Of a stretch of DNA of 64,000 nt, positions 21,687 through 33,060 are shown in pieces. The notes beneath the pieces were generated by a model. That model had not been told where the DNA came from and ran no database searches. It saw only the letters and a list, made by a program, of their open reading frames with translations. The translations under genes and the position numbers were made by a program. Source of the stretch: Thelephora terrestris (lineage: Eukaryota; Basidiomycota; Agaricomycetes; Thelephorales; Thelephoraceae); NCBI GenBank assembly GCA_015956445.1, contig WIUZ02000001.1, positions 3,162,001 through 3,226,000 on the forward strand, written 5' to 3'. Numbering within the stretch: position 1 is the stretch's first letter; each line of letters starts with the position of its first letter.

Positions 21687-23586
21687 TCAAGCAGTTATGG
21701 CCAATATTTTGTTCGCTTCCTCAATCGCCCTCGCGCCGCCTACCGTTTCCTGCGGGAGGACCTCGAAAGGGGCTAAACCAAACATCCTTCGGCCAGTGAT
21801 GTCTTTCTGAGAGATTCCAGCCACAGTGAAGCGACTCGAAAATTTACTTTCTCCCGGGCCTTGTGGAAAATCTCTGCGGAAATGTTTTAGTCAGATGCTA
21901 ACGCGATCTCCACTCTAGAACTTACGGAGCAGGCAGTCCAGCCTCAAAGTGCGCGCGTTGCTTCTTGAGATAATGAGCGCTAAGGGGGCAGAATTCAGAC
22001 ACGTCAGATGGGAAAACGAAGTGTGAGTGCTACTTTTTGATCGTGAGAGGGGCAGTGGGGATGTATAAAACGGAAGAGTCTCCAGCGCCCGTGTGCTCTG
22101 CCTCGACCGCGTGGATTAGATCGCAATGCCCTGGGTGCCCCGCTTTAGCCATCGACACCTTGAATGAACGTCGAACGTACAGTAAACTTGATCACCGGGC
22201 TCAACCAAATCAACGGAAACCACCGTTTTGTCAAGCTGAAGGTGGGGGTGACTCTTCGCGGAAAGAGTCTGGGCCCGTCCCGGAGACGTTCCATGGAACT
22301 CTCCATGCTCAAGATCGGGTTCCCAATCATCAGCTTCCAGCGAGGCCTCAAAACCAGGCTTGGGTTTGAAGAAAGGCCTCAACAAGATATATGCGGTAGA
22401 AAGCTTGAGGAACGGGACGACGCGAAGCGTGCCCTCGCGAGCCCTGGTAGTAGAAAGTGAGGTCCAACCCTGCCAAGTGCGGAAAATTGAGCACTGGTTC
22501 CTGCTTAATGGTCAGCGCCTGCGCGTTTTGTGGGGGGAGATAACACCTACGCTGAATCATAAAGGTCCTGATTTGCAATTAGTCTGGGAGTTACGTCGTA
22601 AGAGTCGAGCTGCTTCCATGAATCCCCTCCCTCGAATACGCGGGCATAGCAAGACCTAAGTCCTGGATCCTCCCAGCGTTCGACACCCCCTCCATCTATA
22701 TGCGGTCCGAGAGACCAGCCGGCAGGGCCTGGTTCTCTAATCCTGAAGCGGTCGAAATACGAAATGGGCTGAACGAGAGAAATCTCCGAATTTGGGTCGG
22801 AAGCGTGCCAGAACGAGAGGAGTGCCTTCTGTGTGTTGACCAACCCAGGATGTGTTCGCGCGACAATTTGGGCCTTCGTGTTGTATATTTCATAGAACAT
22901 CGGATTCTCGGCAGGATGGCCTACAATAAAACAGTCATCATCATGGTCTTTGACACGAGGATGATGGACTTGCCGACGACCTGGTCGCGATTCTCGGCAA
23001 TATAATCCCGTAAGAACTGCTTCCAACCAAGTGCCTCCTATACAACGAGGTAAATTCCATCGAAGAAGAAAGTTATGTGGCAAACCTCTTTCGAAACGGC
23101 ACCGCAAACAACGACAACACCCGCTTCTTTGATTTTCGCGATCTGCCCATCAGACAGTCCTTTCTGCAGTTCGTCGTAGTGAATCCTTGGGATCGCCTAT
23201 GACACTATGCTTTGAGCACAGACAAGGTTTCTCTTGATCATGCCACTTGCCTTCGAACCCAAGGACTCCATCAGTTTCGATTTATCCTTGAGAGCGGCCA
23301 GGACCCCAACCCACGATTCTCTCATGGAATCCTTCCATAGCGCTTTCTTGAGTTCGGAAAAGCGGGGTTGGACTTCGTCCCCGGCCTCATCAAAAATGGA
23401 TGAGATGTTTCCGCCCGAACCCTTTTGGGCTGGCGGTTCACCTGCGGCCGAGCGGGCGAGATCATGGTCAACAGTTGCTGATAGAAAGCGCACACTGAAC
23501 GGGTTGTTTCTACGAAGACACCTCGATGAGGAATTGTTACGTAGGGTGAAGCGCGCGGGGGCGAGAAACGCTGAGCTGAGAGCCAT
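21687..23586 (-). CDS. DUF1479 family protein (2-oxoglutarate/Fe oxygenase-like fold)
   Basis: A complete multi-exon gene. The N-terminus MALSSAFLAPARFTLRNNSS is basic and Ser-rich and could be a mitochondrial presequence. It is followed by SGGNISSIFDEAGD, RFSELKKALWKDSM, IPRIHYDELQKGLSDGQIAK and GVVVVCGAVSKE. Then come GHPAENPMFYEIYNTKAQ, ARTHPGLVNTQKALLSFWHA, GPHIDGGGVERWEDPG, ANQDLYDSA, PGDQVYWHCDLIHAVEAEH and the C-terminal GRRMFGLAPFEVLPQ. GPHIDGG and the later CDLIHAVE suit the metal-binding His-X-Asp...His pattern of this fold. One intron (22921-22973, 53 bases) starts with GCAAGT instead of GT and is needed to give DQVVGHPAENP. The reaction is unknown; related proteins are often called oxygenases of unknown substrate. 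A partial copy lies at 20370-20545. Confidence 0.82.
22921..22973 (-). other. GC-AG intron in the DUF1479 gene
   Basis: Only removal of this 53-base segment (GCAAGT...TTGTAG) keeps the family reading DQVVG|HPAENP in frame; a GT at the upstream CAG|GTCGTC would shift the frame. GCAAGT is otherwise a perfect donor with the GT-to-GC change. Confidence 0.7.
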
Positions 23587-23909
23587 CGTTGGGGTATGAG
23601 GAGACTCAGGGAGACTATTTATGATTCTGACTCTATTTCGTATGGCCCGCGATGCCGAGGCATGAATACAGACCGTAAGGATAGACCATGTGGCTTATCT
23701 AACTACGTTCTGTTTTTAGAATCAAGAAGGCAAGATATCAGCATACGAGCCGCAGATCGGGAGCCTTTTATTCTAAATACAAAGCGGCCGGAAAAGAAGG
23801 ACATATGGGGGAGTGCACTGCATACTTATGGCAGGCCGGGATGAAGCCTTCACAGGCCTGAAAGAACTGCCACCGGGCAAGTGATAGCCCTGAGGAAAGG
23901 CTCTACATG
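23587..23909. other. short intergenic between DUF1479 and the WD40 gene
   Basis: Both neighbours are on the minus strand, so this holds the DUF1479 promoter and the WD40 gene 3' end. No gene is seen. Confidence 0.5.
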
Positions 23910-25431
23910 TTACACCTTCAACACTTGAATTTCCCGACCCATCGCGATGACCAGCCACTCGCCGGGTCCAGTCGAATGACCTGTGTTCAACGTCATCGAA
24001 TTCATATACGGGGACCATGCCATATTCGATATCTCGCATCCACTCGTGTAAGCCATCACTGGATCTGAGATAATCCTCTTTTTCGTATCTGGTCGGGGCG
24101 AATTCAGTCGGGAGGAGGCGTTTCGTGGGGAGGTCGCTGGCGCAGTGGTGTGGCCTGCTAGGTCCCAGAGCAAAAGCTGACAATCGTCACCTATACAAAA
24201 GGTTTAACGGGGGCATTTCCTTTCCTGAGTGACGGTGACGTCTCACCTGCTGTGGCCAGGAGTGGCCTTTCAGACGTGCTCCATCGGGCAGCGGTCACCG
24301 GGGCCTGGTGAGCGGTCAGCTCCATGACCGGCTGGCCTGGACTCCTCATATCCAGAATTTGAACGCTTGTTCCGTCGACATGAAAAGTGGCCATATAATT
24401 CGAGTCGTGCGGGTTGAAGCATATCCTCAACAAAGGTTGGGTCAGAGGCCTGGCCGATGAGGAAGGGGATCCCGGCGGCGGAGGAACAGACTTGGGCGCT
24501 GGCGTCTCGTACAAGATCGTCGAATGCTCAAGACTCCGGAGGTCGAACGCCCTCAGGCTCCCATCCGCCCCGACAGAGACGAAGATGTCTGTCGACCCCG
24601 GTAACCATGCGACATCGTAGACCTCTCGATCGTGCGCGATCAGCTGCGTTATAGCCTGAGAGGAATCGATGTTCCAAACCGTACACGTCGTATCGATCGA
24701 CGACGTGACGACGAGACTGGGAGCCTTCTCGTTCCACGAGAAATTAGTCAACGGCGCACTCGAGTTTTGATTTTGCACTTTTGATTGCTGTGATATCCAG
24801 AATTGTTCATCACGTACGATGGAAGATGCAAGGCGATTAGATGCGCCTCAATCACAAGGTTTGAAAACAAAACTCACCCCGCTCAAACACGTCTTGAGTT
24901 GTAGCCGGCTCCCGGTCCCAGATCCTGTCCTGCCCACATATGACGACCCGCCGACCTGACCGTCGCTCATATATTCCCAGACTCTCAGCGCATCTCCCGT
25001 GGTGGCCAGCAATTCTGTCGCGACGGATTTCTGTGACCATGCGAAGGAAGGCGCCGTAGAAGGTTGCCACTGCAAGCTGGTGGCCGGATATCCGTGGTGC
25101 GCCTCTGCGAGAGTCACGAAATCGCTATAGTCCGGATAATTGTCTTCCACCAATACTCGTTCGTCTTGTAATCCAACTATGGCTATCCGGTTCCTGTAGT
25201 CTTCGGAGAAGGAGGCAATCCCCAATCGAAACGCAGACCGGGGTCGGATTTGTTGCCCCGGCGCAGTAGTTTTGCACCAATCGAGGGCGTATACCGGCCC
25301 TTGCAGTTGCGCGTGTGAGAAAACGGAGACAAGACGCAGTCAGGCTGTGACTTACAAGGTGCCTCGTATTGTAGTAATGTCATCCCCAGGCAATCGTGTA
25401 GGGGAAGAGACTTCGGCTTTACCCTTTGCAA
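23910..25431 (-). CDS. DCAF7: WD40 repeat protein, DCAF7/WDR68 (AN11) type
   Basis: Minus-strand exons give TLLQYEAP|WPVYALDWCK, FRLGIASFSEDYRNRIAIVGLQ, HGYPATSLQWQP, LLATTGDALRVWEY, and then LTNFSWNEKAPSLVVTSSIDTTCTVWNI. These are followed by TQLIAHDREVYDVAW, STDIFVSVGADGSLRAFDLRSLEHSTILYE, QPVMELTAHQAPVTAARW, DDCQLLLWDLAGH and the end EISNMAWSPYMNSM..IAMGREIQVLKV. The SIDTTCTVWNI and SVGADGSLRAFDLRSLEHSTI blocks are the signature of DCAF7/WDR68/TTG1 proteins. In other organisms these bind DYRK and HIPK kinases and CUL4-DDB1. The N-terminus could start at 25431 or at the Met at 25383, which matches the family start better. Introns split TAG|GTGAG and GGG|GTGAG at expected places. Confidence 0.85.
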
Positions 25432-26109
25432 TCTAGATCACGTGCTCCTCATGCCTTGGAGCACAAGTCCAGGTCGCACAGGCTGTATTCAAAGAGGTAA
25501 GCCTTGAGTTTAAGATGGATCTTGCCTTGTTACAATTTTTGAGTTAATTGTATTTGGGATGGCATACGCAGCCGAAAGCCACTTAGCCATACTGAACCGT
25601 AGGAGTTTTTTAACCGACGCAAACGTGCTCACTCAATTCCAGTAAGGCTGATCGTGGATAGTTGTATTTTCCCACCCAGGACTCGTGGCCTTTGTGTATC
25701 TCCGCCATAGGTAAGCGAAACCCACGATTCCGTTTCTCCTCGGCGCTGTCTGTTTGACCATCATGCATCACTCATCACCCAGATTTGTCAAATAATTCAT
25801 TTACAACATAAACAATTTAATACACAGAGAGCAGGACGATTGTTGAGTAGCAGAGTAACCGGGCAGTGACTGTTCTAGGCGGTGTCGGATGGTGTGTCGG
25901 ACAGGTGGCAATGGGGAATAATCGGCGATACTGTGGTGGGGATGCGGGGAATACCGGTAACGAGGTTGGAGGCGATAGAGACAACAAGAGAGTCGGAGAC
26001 AAATACTTTAACCTGATAAAACGAAAAGGGCGAGCACCAAGATTGTGAGTGTGATTGTCGGAGATGGGAAGGATAGGGATAGGGATTCGAGGCGGTCAGA
26101 TGTTGGACA
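25432..26109. other. intergenic between WD40 gene and small CxxC gene
   Basis: This is the promoter side of the WD40 gene and the 3' side of the next gene. Nothing else is recognised. Confidence 0.45.
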
Positions 26110-26721
26110 CTAGTCAAGCATTTCAATCGAGCCACATTGTTCGCAGAGCGCAAACATGGTCCGTTGACCATGGGGACCAGCAGAGCACGCCATTTTGAGC
26201 TTGGGAATTTGGGTGCAACTTGCGCTGAAAGATGGAGCACAGGTCAGACCAAGCTGAGGCGTGCCAAGGTGTCTGGCCTTACTGTTTAAGTGAAGTCATG
26301 GACCCGTTGGGTTGAAGCAAGCCTATAGACGGAGATGAAGCTGGGTCAGTGTTAACCTCTGGATACAAATCCATCATGGGGTTGCCAACAGCTGTCAAGT
26401 TAAACTTTAGCTTATACGGTTCTTGGTCCACAAAGGAGCAGACTCACGGGAGGTCGACAATGAGGACGACGAGACAGAGCTCGCGGTGGAACAAAGCCTG
26501 CTGTGATAGGCTTCAAAGTCATACACGGGTGATTCCGACATGGCCACGTCGTCGTTGGTGGCAGAGGGGAAAGGAATCAACTTTATCTGTTTGGTGTTCT
26601 GCGAGAGGAAATTGATGGCAATGTTGAGACCTCGATGTTGTCACATGAAGAGCGTGGCGGAGAATGAACTCACGACTGGGTACGAGTCTTCGGAGGTGTC
26701 GAGCTTTCTTTTGTACGCCAT
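26110..26721 (-). CDS. small protein with C-terminal CxxC, unknown function
   Basis: This gene is visible only after joining exons. MAYKRKLDTSEDSYPV is followed by an intron, NTKQIKLIPFPSATNDDVAMSE..YHSRLCSTASSVSSSSLSTS by another intron, and VGNPMMDLYPEVNTDPASSPSIGLLQPNG..TSLK by a third. The last exon reads HASCTQIPKLKMACSAGPHGQR, TMFALCEQCGSIEMLD and ends in TAG. The result is about 141 residues. Donors (GTGAGT, GTGAGT, GTAAGG) and acceptors (CGCAG, ACAG, TTCAG) are good and the frame is unbroken across four exons, which is unlikely by chance. The tail has Cys at C..C..C..CEQC that could bind a metal. The middle is Ser-rich and acidic. I do not recognise a named family; it resembles a small conserved basidiomycete protein, possibly nuclear (KRK near the start). 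Confidence 0.65.
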
Positions 26722-27257
26722 TGAGTAGTAAATGTAGTGGTGAGAGGCGGCAAGGGAGTACAAAAGGGCAACTGGCCAACAAGCGGGGAGATGGTGGTTG
26801 GGGTGGTTTGAGGACGAAAGAAGGGAGACAGGTGAGCTTTAGTCGTTATTTATACAGTTCAGACCTGAATTACACCTCAGGATGAGATCGGTGGTGCTTA
26901 CATAATCGTGGCCCTCATTTTTATTGGATCATTTTCGTTCTGACCACAGTCAGGGGTTCCGCCATTCAATGCCGACACTCGGCTAGGCCAACTGAATTCA
27001 GAATCTCTGCCTGACGGGTAACTCCGCCGCTTTTTGCAAAAGGTGTGATAAATTTCAATTGATTGCTAGTCACGCCTGTGTCACAGCGGGCGTGACCCAT
27101 TGAACGGGAGGTGGAAAAATCAGTATCTTTACATCACATCAGATAGGTCCGTTTAAATAAGAGAATTAACAGTAAATATATCTAAAGGCAGTTACCAAAG
27201 AGTATCGATACAAAGCATAACCTACATCTCGTCCCCACGAATACTACGAGTATCTAC
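26722..27257. other. intergenic
   Basis: This holds the promoter of the small CxxC gene and the 3' end of the transcription factor gene. No further gene is recognised. Confidence 0.45.
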
Positions 27258-29408
27258 TTATGAGTTAACGGCAGAGTTTTCGTTTGATGCTCGTTGAATC
27301 CATCTCCTCATTGCGTCCGCTATCCCAACCCTTGATAATGACGGCCCAAACGGCGCAAGCCCTTCCCTATAGGCAGTAAAGGACCACAGGGCCACCAGAT
27401 AGCATGGGAGCGGATTCCATAGATAATGGCTATCTCCGACAAACTTTCGCCTCCGTTCCGTGTCCCGAGTCCACCCCACTGACCAATTGCTCAATTGACG
27501 CCCCAGCCTCAGGAGGGTCGCCTCGTCATCAATAGCGCCGACCGAGTGCAACCCCCCGTTGAGTATAGGGAGGTGAACTAACTGGGTTGCGGCGTCCTTG
27601 TTGTACCGTCGGTTCAAGAGCCGGAGGATGGTCATGATAACCACAACCATTGCCCCTCTCGACGAGAAGTCGGCCCCTCTGAGAGGTTCCTTTTCAAGCC
27701 GCTCAAGCGCATCAAATAAGAAGACGCCGAGGTGGTCCGCACCATCCACGTTCCAGGAGTTGGAGAACAACATGAACCAAGTAACAGGTTCCGTTGTTTC
27801 CCACAACGCGTCATCGCAAGGTAATGGCAATATCATCTCGTCAATGCTCAGCAACGGATCTTCACCGAAGAACACATAACGGATTGTGTCGATTATGAAC
27901 AAAAGCCATAAGGTCCTGCAGTATGCTCAGCGGAAGGCTAGAGGATTTGTTTCCAAGTAACCCACCTCTTGTTCATCTCGTAACGTATCCATTGGTGCCA
28001 TGCGGCCCTCATGGCATCGTCGGAGATATTAGCGGGTGGAGCCAGCGGGTACGTTGAGAGCTTGGATATGACGGAATCCCGTCGGATCATCTGAAAAGTT
28101 GCTCATCATAAGCCAAAGTGGGGGTCTCGTAAGGACTGGGGTGTACCTCTATAACCTTTCTAGTTGTTGAGACCAAGGAATTTGTATCCGACCGGAATAG
28201 TTGGATGGCGTGAAGGAAACAAAATTCCAAAAGAAAATCAGGCATGCGACCTGTTGCCCCGGCCTTCTAATAAACCTTCGGTGAGTGCATGAGGGGACAT
28301 GATATCCAGTGATCTTACCGCTTTTGCAGCAACCCTCTTATAGGTCTGTATCCAAATATTGCACATGTAGCCGGATGGGACGTCGTCAGCTGCCAGCGAG
28401 CCGAGGGCACATGCAAGAGCCGCAAGTTGGTTGTCTGCGGCAATCTGCTGTCTTCCCAAGACCGGGTGTATGATCGGGACATGCTTGATGAACTCGTTAA
28501 AAAACAGGTCGTCTAAACACACATTACCGTTGAGATGGCACAGACGCCAATCGGTCACACGTTGTCACGTACTGTATCGCAAATATTGGGTTTCCGTTGG
28601 CGAGATCCAGTCTGCGGGAGCCTGGAACTTCTCCGCTTCTTCCCCAATTGAATCATCTGGCGCAGCGGTGAAGACGTACGGCAGCCATGACGCCACTGTC
28701 GCATCAGAAACAAGGGAATACGGGTGAACTTCCAAGTAGGAGCTCGATGAGGCATCGCTTGTATTAGTCCCCACCATGCCGTCCGCGGAAGGATCATCGG
28801 CCGGGGAGGTAATGCCACTTATTCCCGAGGCCGAACCCTTCCAGACTTGACTGTCCCGACGAGTGTGCCGTTTGGCAGGTGTATTAGGTGTTGATACACA
28901 TTCAAGATTTCCAGCCTTGCATGCCCCACACGGACGCTGGAAGTCGCACTCCCTCTTCTCCTGGGCGCAGACAGAACATTCCCTCCTGTGTGGGATGGAT
29001 TACGTCAGAAAACCGGAAGTGAAACGCACGAGACAACCTACGCCTTCCGACAGGTACGTAGATGTCTTGTGAGGAGGTCTCTACGAGTGAAGGTGAAAGA
29101 GCATTTCTGCGAGATGGTCAAGGTCTGCTCCCGAACCAGCCGAGGTGGGAGCTCACATCACACTCGTACGGTCGGCTGTCGTTATCTTATGACGTAGCGT
29201 CAGAATTGGTCTCGGAGTGCATAGGATAGCAGAACTGACGGGTAAGTTGGTGTCGTTTGAGATGGGACAGTCTCGTAAATTTTGCTCCGCAGACGTTGCA
29301 TTCCTCAGACTGCGGGATGGTGGGAATGTTCCCCGGATGAGACTGCCTGGTGCGGGTGGATTTCTTGGGCCTCGAAGAGACACTGACTGTGCGTTCTGGC
29401 GAAGGCAT
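27258..29408 (-). CDS. transcription factor with two C2H2-type fingers plus Zn2Cys6 cluster
   Basis: The minus strand opens MPSPERTVSVSSRPKK. Finger 1 is CNVCGAKFTRLSHLKRHQLTH (C-X2-C-X12-H-X3-H), completed across an intron. Finger 2 is CDKCSFTFTRRDLLTRHLRTC (C2HC). A further intron leads to the binuclear cluster CSVCAQEKRECDFQRPC..CKAGNLEC, with spacing C-X2-C-X6-C-X5-C-X2-C-X6-C. After a Ser-rich linker comes the fungal transcription-factor regulatory domain: LFFNEFIKHVPIIHPVL, LAALACALGS, then AAWHQWIRYEMNKR, DTIRYVFFGEDPLLSIDEMILPLPCDDALWE and the terminal helical part to 27258. The combination of C2H2 fingers followed directly by Zn2Cys6 is known for a minority of fungal regulators. It should act in the nucleus; target genes cannot be told from the neighbours. 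Confidence 0.82.
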
Positions 29409-29751
29409 GGGGATGGTAGATGGAGGAGAGCGAGTTGTTCAGCAGTTGCGCAAACATCGGGAGAGTCTTTTAGTAATCACTTTATGTAGCGGCAGCCTTT
29501 AGTCAGGCCGAGCGGTAAAGTCGCTTGTCGGCGAATCTCAGGCCGCAAATCACGAGAACCACCTCAAGTAAACGCGGCTTCACGTGGGACCCATTGCAAA
29601 ATACTGTGCGGGTGGGAAACAAGCAACAGACGGTCCACGATGGCAGCGCGGCGAAAGATGAGAATTAAGACGAGAAACGGGACGGACAGACGATTGTTAC
29701 GATCAGTTACTACTTATCACGAACCTAAATCCCCCATCTCCCTCCTGCAAA
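29409..29751. other. divergent promoter region
   Basis: This lies between the starts of the minus-strand transcription factor and the plus-strand amidohydrolase-like gene, so both promoters should lie here. No TATA element is clear. Confidence 0.5.
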
Positions 29752-30944
29752 ATGTCTGCGCCGCCCCCGACCCCCTTGAGCGCAAGTACCCGGAGGCACA
29801 AGGCTCCACCGGCCTTGCCTCTTTCTGCGTTCACGCCCCCCAGTACAGGCACTGCGGATCGCTTCCCATTCCCACCAAGCCCGACCTCGGTCACCGCTCA
29901 ATCAATCGTAGATGCAAACGTTGTGGTCTCCTCCTCAGATCTCAGCCAATGGAAGTCTGAGGCCACTTCCGAACTCAAAGAGAAGATCTCTGGCGTAGTC
30001 CTCATTCTAAAGGTAGACAATGTCCAACAGCTCGTAGAACTGTGCGTATTTGATCAGTCGTCGTTTGCGGCGCATTGAAATTGTTCGCTCCCCAGCCTCG
30101 AATCAAAGATATCCCAAGTCCCCATCTTATCCGTGTCAGTCCCTTTCAGAATCGACAACGGGTCCCCGGTTGGCATCCCTTCATCGTCCAAAGTGCCGAT
30201 ATCGCTTTCAATCACTTATTCGAGGCAATCACCGGAGGCTGTAGAGGCGTTGGCCTGGGCACTAAGCAACGGTCACGTAGTTGACGTTGATGTTCAATTC
30301 ACTGCAGATGATAAGAGCTACGATTCATTGGAAGAATCCCTCACGACCGCTTCTAAGGACGCGAATCCCGAAAGTACAATTGTAATTTGTTCGTGCCTTC
30401 TCATGATTCCGTTCACCTTCAGCTGCTCATACTCCCACTATAGCGAACTTACTGCCACCAGTGGATGATTTGTCACTGCCCCTCGTCAAACTTCTTACCC
30501 ACCCGACGTATAGGGCGTATCAAGCCCACACCGCCTCATTATCGTTGATCCCCAACACTTACATCAAGTTGCTTCCGCCAAACTGGCGCGAACCAACACC
30601 TCCGACTCCTGCGCCCGTCGGTGGTATCAGACCCGAGGACAGCTCCGAGAAGAAAGAGTGGAAGCGGCGTATTAAGATGTATGGTAAGTTGACAATTCCA
30701 GATCGTTCGCTGTTAAGGAACGTTTTGTTAACATTCCGGTCTAGTTGGCCCTGCGCTGGAAGCGTTTGGTGACCAAAGAATCATCTTTGGCACTTCACCG
30801 TCCCCCGAGTCCTCCGCAAAATCCGCCGTTGGGGACTGGTTTGAACTTGTAAAAGAGTCGTTGGCTGAGCTCGGCATTGAGCAAGAAGGCGTCGACGCCA
30901 TCTTCGGGGGCAATGCCCAAAAGGTGTATGGCAAGAAACAATGA
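29752..30944 (+). CDS. amidohydrolase-like TIM-barrel protein, catalytic motif not seen
   Basis: Four exons (29752-30041, 30096-30373, 30423-30683, 30745-30944) join in frame. The N-terminus is Pro/Ser-rich (MSAPPPTPLSASTRRHK). The middle reads SLSITYSRQSPEAVEALAWAL and VVDVDVQFTADDKSYDSL, and PPVDDLSLPLVKLLTHPTYRAY follows. The end VGPALEAFGDQRIIFGTSP, then GDWFELVKESLAELGIEQEGVD and AIFGGNAQKVYG, resembles the C-terminal strand-helix end of amidohydrolase-2 type metal-dependent hydrolases (GxxRIxFGSDxP..N..RxYG). No HxH metal site is visible in the N-terminal half, and FGSD is FGTS here, so it is probably non-catalytic or very divergent. The second intron donor is GTACAA. The long inverted-repeat element begins about 120 bases downstream. 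Confidence 0.6.
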
Positions 30945-31061
30945 AAGCAGAGGCGGTGGTGTCAACTCATATATATCACTTGTAGTTGTGTAAGTTAAGT
31001 CTAGACCTTCGGCGACTCCGCTGAGGAACCAACAACAATGGTGGACCAAATGTAGTGAATT

Positions 31062-31742
31062 TTTATGCTGTTCGGATTGTACAAAAATTAATCGCGACGA
31101 CAATCGCGTGTTTTCACCAAAAATTTCCAGAGTTTCGTGGCATAAATCGCCATTGTCGACACTCTCCGTGAATGTCGTCAAGGATCGCTCGGATTGACGA
31201 CAATTGTTTCTTATCTTCGACTGTCATTCACATTTGTCGAGGACTTGCGATAATTGAATCAGATTTCCGTAACTCTGTTTTGACTCACGGAATTCTATGC
31301 AGATTTCCGAAAGTCGGAAATTTTCGTCGACATCCCCTTTCCAAAAATTCAATAGTCACTATACTATGGAAACTGACTACATTACACTACGATTTTTTTG
31401 TAATCAACTATGGTAGACTACGATTCTCTTACAACAATACAAAAAATAACAAAGAATTCTGAAAAAATATGTTTTATAGAAGACGTAAAAAGAGGTCCAT
31501 CCCACCAAACGCGACTTCAAACAAACGAAAATCGAGTGAGATATGCTCGATTTTCGCCCTAGGCTCGAGCCTGCATTGCCAGCTCACCGCGCGGATTGAT
31601 GGGATTGATCGCGACTTCCTTTTTGGGAACGCGCGGTTTTCCCAGCTCACGCCTGGGTGTAGCCCCTTCCCCTCGTGTTTGGGGCCCTTACAGGTGATTA
31701 TGGCCCTAACCCTTATCCATACCAACTACTATGTGATGTATA
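31062..31742 (+). repeat. left inverted-repeat arm
   Basis: This is the left arm of the element. Sub-structure includes the hairpin CGAAAATCGAG/CTCGATTTTCG (31526-31556), the palindrome GGCTCGAGCC shortly after, and two copies of an AGATTTCCG motif near 31.26-31.31 kb that could be binding sites. Confidence 0.85.
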
Positions 31743-31849
31743 TGGGCTAGGGTCCAATGGGGAGAAGATGGGGTGCCCTGTCAACATTGATGAAGGTGGT
31801 CCTTGGTCGTACAATGCCTCCTAGCTCTGTAGGGACAGGTAGGTAAGAC

Positions 31850-32900
31850 TGGAAGGTGCGTAGGGAACAGTAGGGAAACATTGGGAAAGTCGGGAAAGTC
31901 GGGAGATGTAGATAACAAGATAGAACTAAAGATAGCTAAAGATAACTGAAGGGAATCAATGAGACAGACGAGGGAACAATGAGGGAAAACTTTGGGATGA
32001 CGACAAGAACTTTGGGGTGTCGGGACTCTCTTCGGGACGGCAACGGGATGCTAGAGACAACAAGGAGGATGCAGGGATGTAGGTATGACAACAAGAACGA
32101 TAGGGAAGACGAGGGAGGCTATAGGGAGACGACGATGGGGAGTAGAGAGTAATAGGGAGAGGAAAACATGGGAATCAGTCCCCTGGATTGGTCTGTTGCT
32201 AGTCTATCGAATACAGAGGCTTATATACTACTCTAGGAGGCTCTGAGAAAAAGGAATCAAGAGGGAACAAACCAAATGATGTCAAATGAACCAAATGACG
32301 AGTCCATGACATAAGGGTGAGGGATCGAAAGGAACAATGAAAGAAAGAGATGTGGTTGAGAAACAAACCAAAAGGGAAGTGATTGAGCACAGGGATCAAG
32401 GGAGATGGTGTAGGGAGATGTCGCGAAGGTATAGGGAAGTCAGGAAGAGATATAGGGAGGAGTCATGAATGGTGTAGTGTAGGGAGGGATATAGGGAGGT
32501 CGGGGGGGGGGGGGTAGCAAGAGATAGAGAGGATAGAAATACATCGGGAGGATTGCAAAGCATCGGGATGAATAAGAAAGTATAGGGAAGGGAATAGTGA
32601 GGCAGAGGGAGATATAAGGATATGTAGGGGGATATAGGAATGCATAGGGAGAGGTAGAGAGGTGTAGAGGTACAGGAACATCGTGCAACATCGTGAAGGT
32701 GTTGCAAGGGAAAGGGACGTAGGGAATGTCGCTGCCAAGTACTCCAAAGAATGGAGGCATGTCATCAGGACGTGACCAGAATAGCAGGAGTGAAGGTGAG
32801 GGGTCACCAGTTGTGCAGAGGTCAGAAAGAGGGTAAAAGCTGGATGGGGTAGACGCAACCACGGTAGGTTGGGAAGAGGTCAGGGACAGGGATGTCGTCA
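31850..32900 (+). repeat. purine-rich, degenerate repeat core of the element
   Basis: The plus strand is dominated by GGGA, TAGGGAG and GGGAAAG words repeated irregularly, and contains a G13 run (32502-32514). The complementary strand gives pyrimidine-rich open frames of low complexity, such as a 153-codon frame at 32440-32901, which I take as by-products of composition rather than a gene. Confidence 0.6.
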
Positions 32901-32959
32901 TGAACCCAGCACTGGGTTGAGCACGTGTGTCGAGAGGAAAGAGAGACTCCGAACTAGCT

Positions 32960-33060
32960 AACTCCGACCTAGATGATCACGATGGGCTAGGGGGCTAGTG
33001 GACTAGTGAGCTAGGGGGCTATTGGGACTATGGAGCTATTGGGATCGATGGCAAAACGAG
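32960..33060. repeat. short GCTAG/CTATTGGGA repeats
   Basis: Words such as GGGCTAG, GACTAGTGAGCTAG and GGAGCTATTGGGA recur within about 100 bases near the right side of the element core. Confidence 0.5.

Noticed and set aside
31172-31750. Open frames of 93-96 codons in each arm of the element
   Set aside because: They recur identically on both arms only because the arms are identical; no motif or start context supports a protein.
32440-32901. 153-codon open frame on the minus strand in the core of the inverted-repeat element
   Set aside because: Its Pro/Tyr/Ser/Leu low complexity follows from the purine-rich composition of the opposite strand; no domain is visible.
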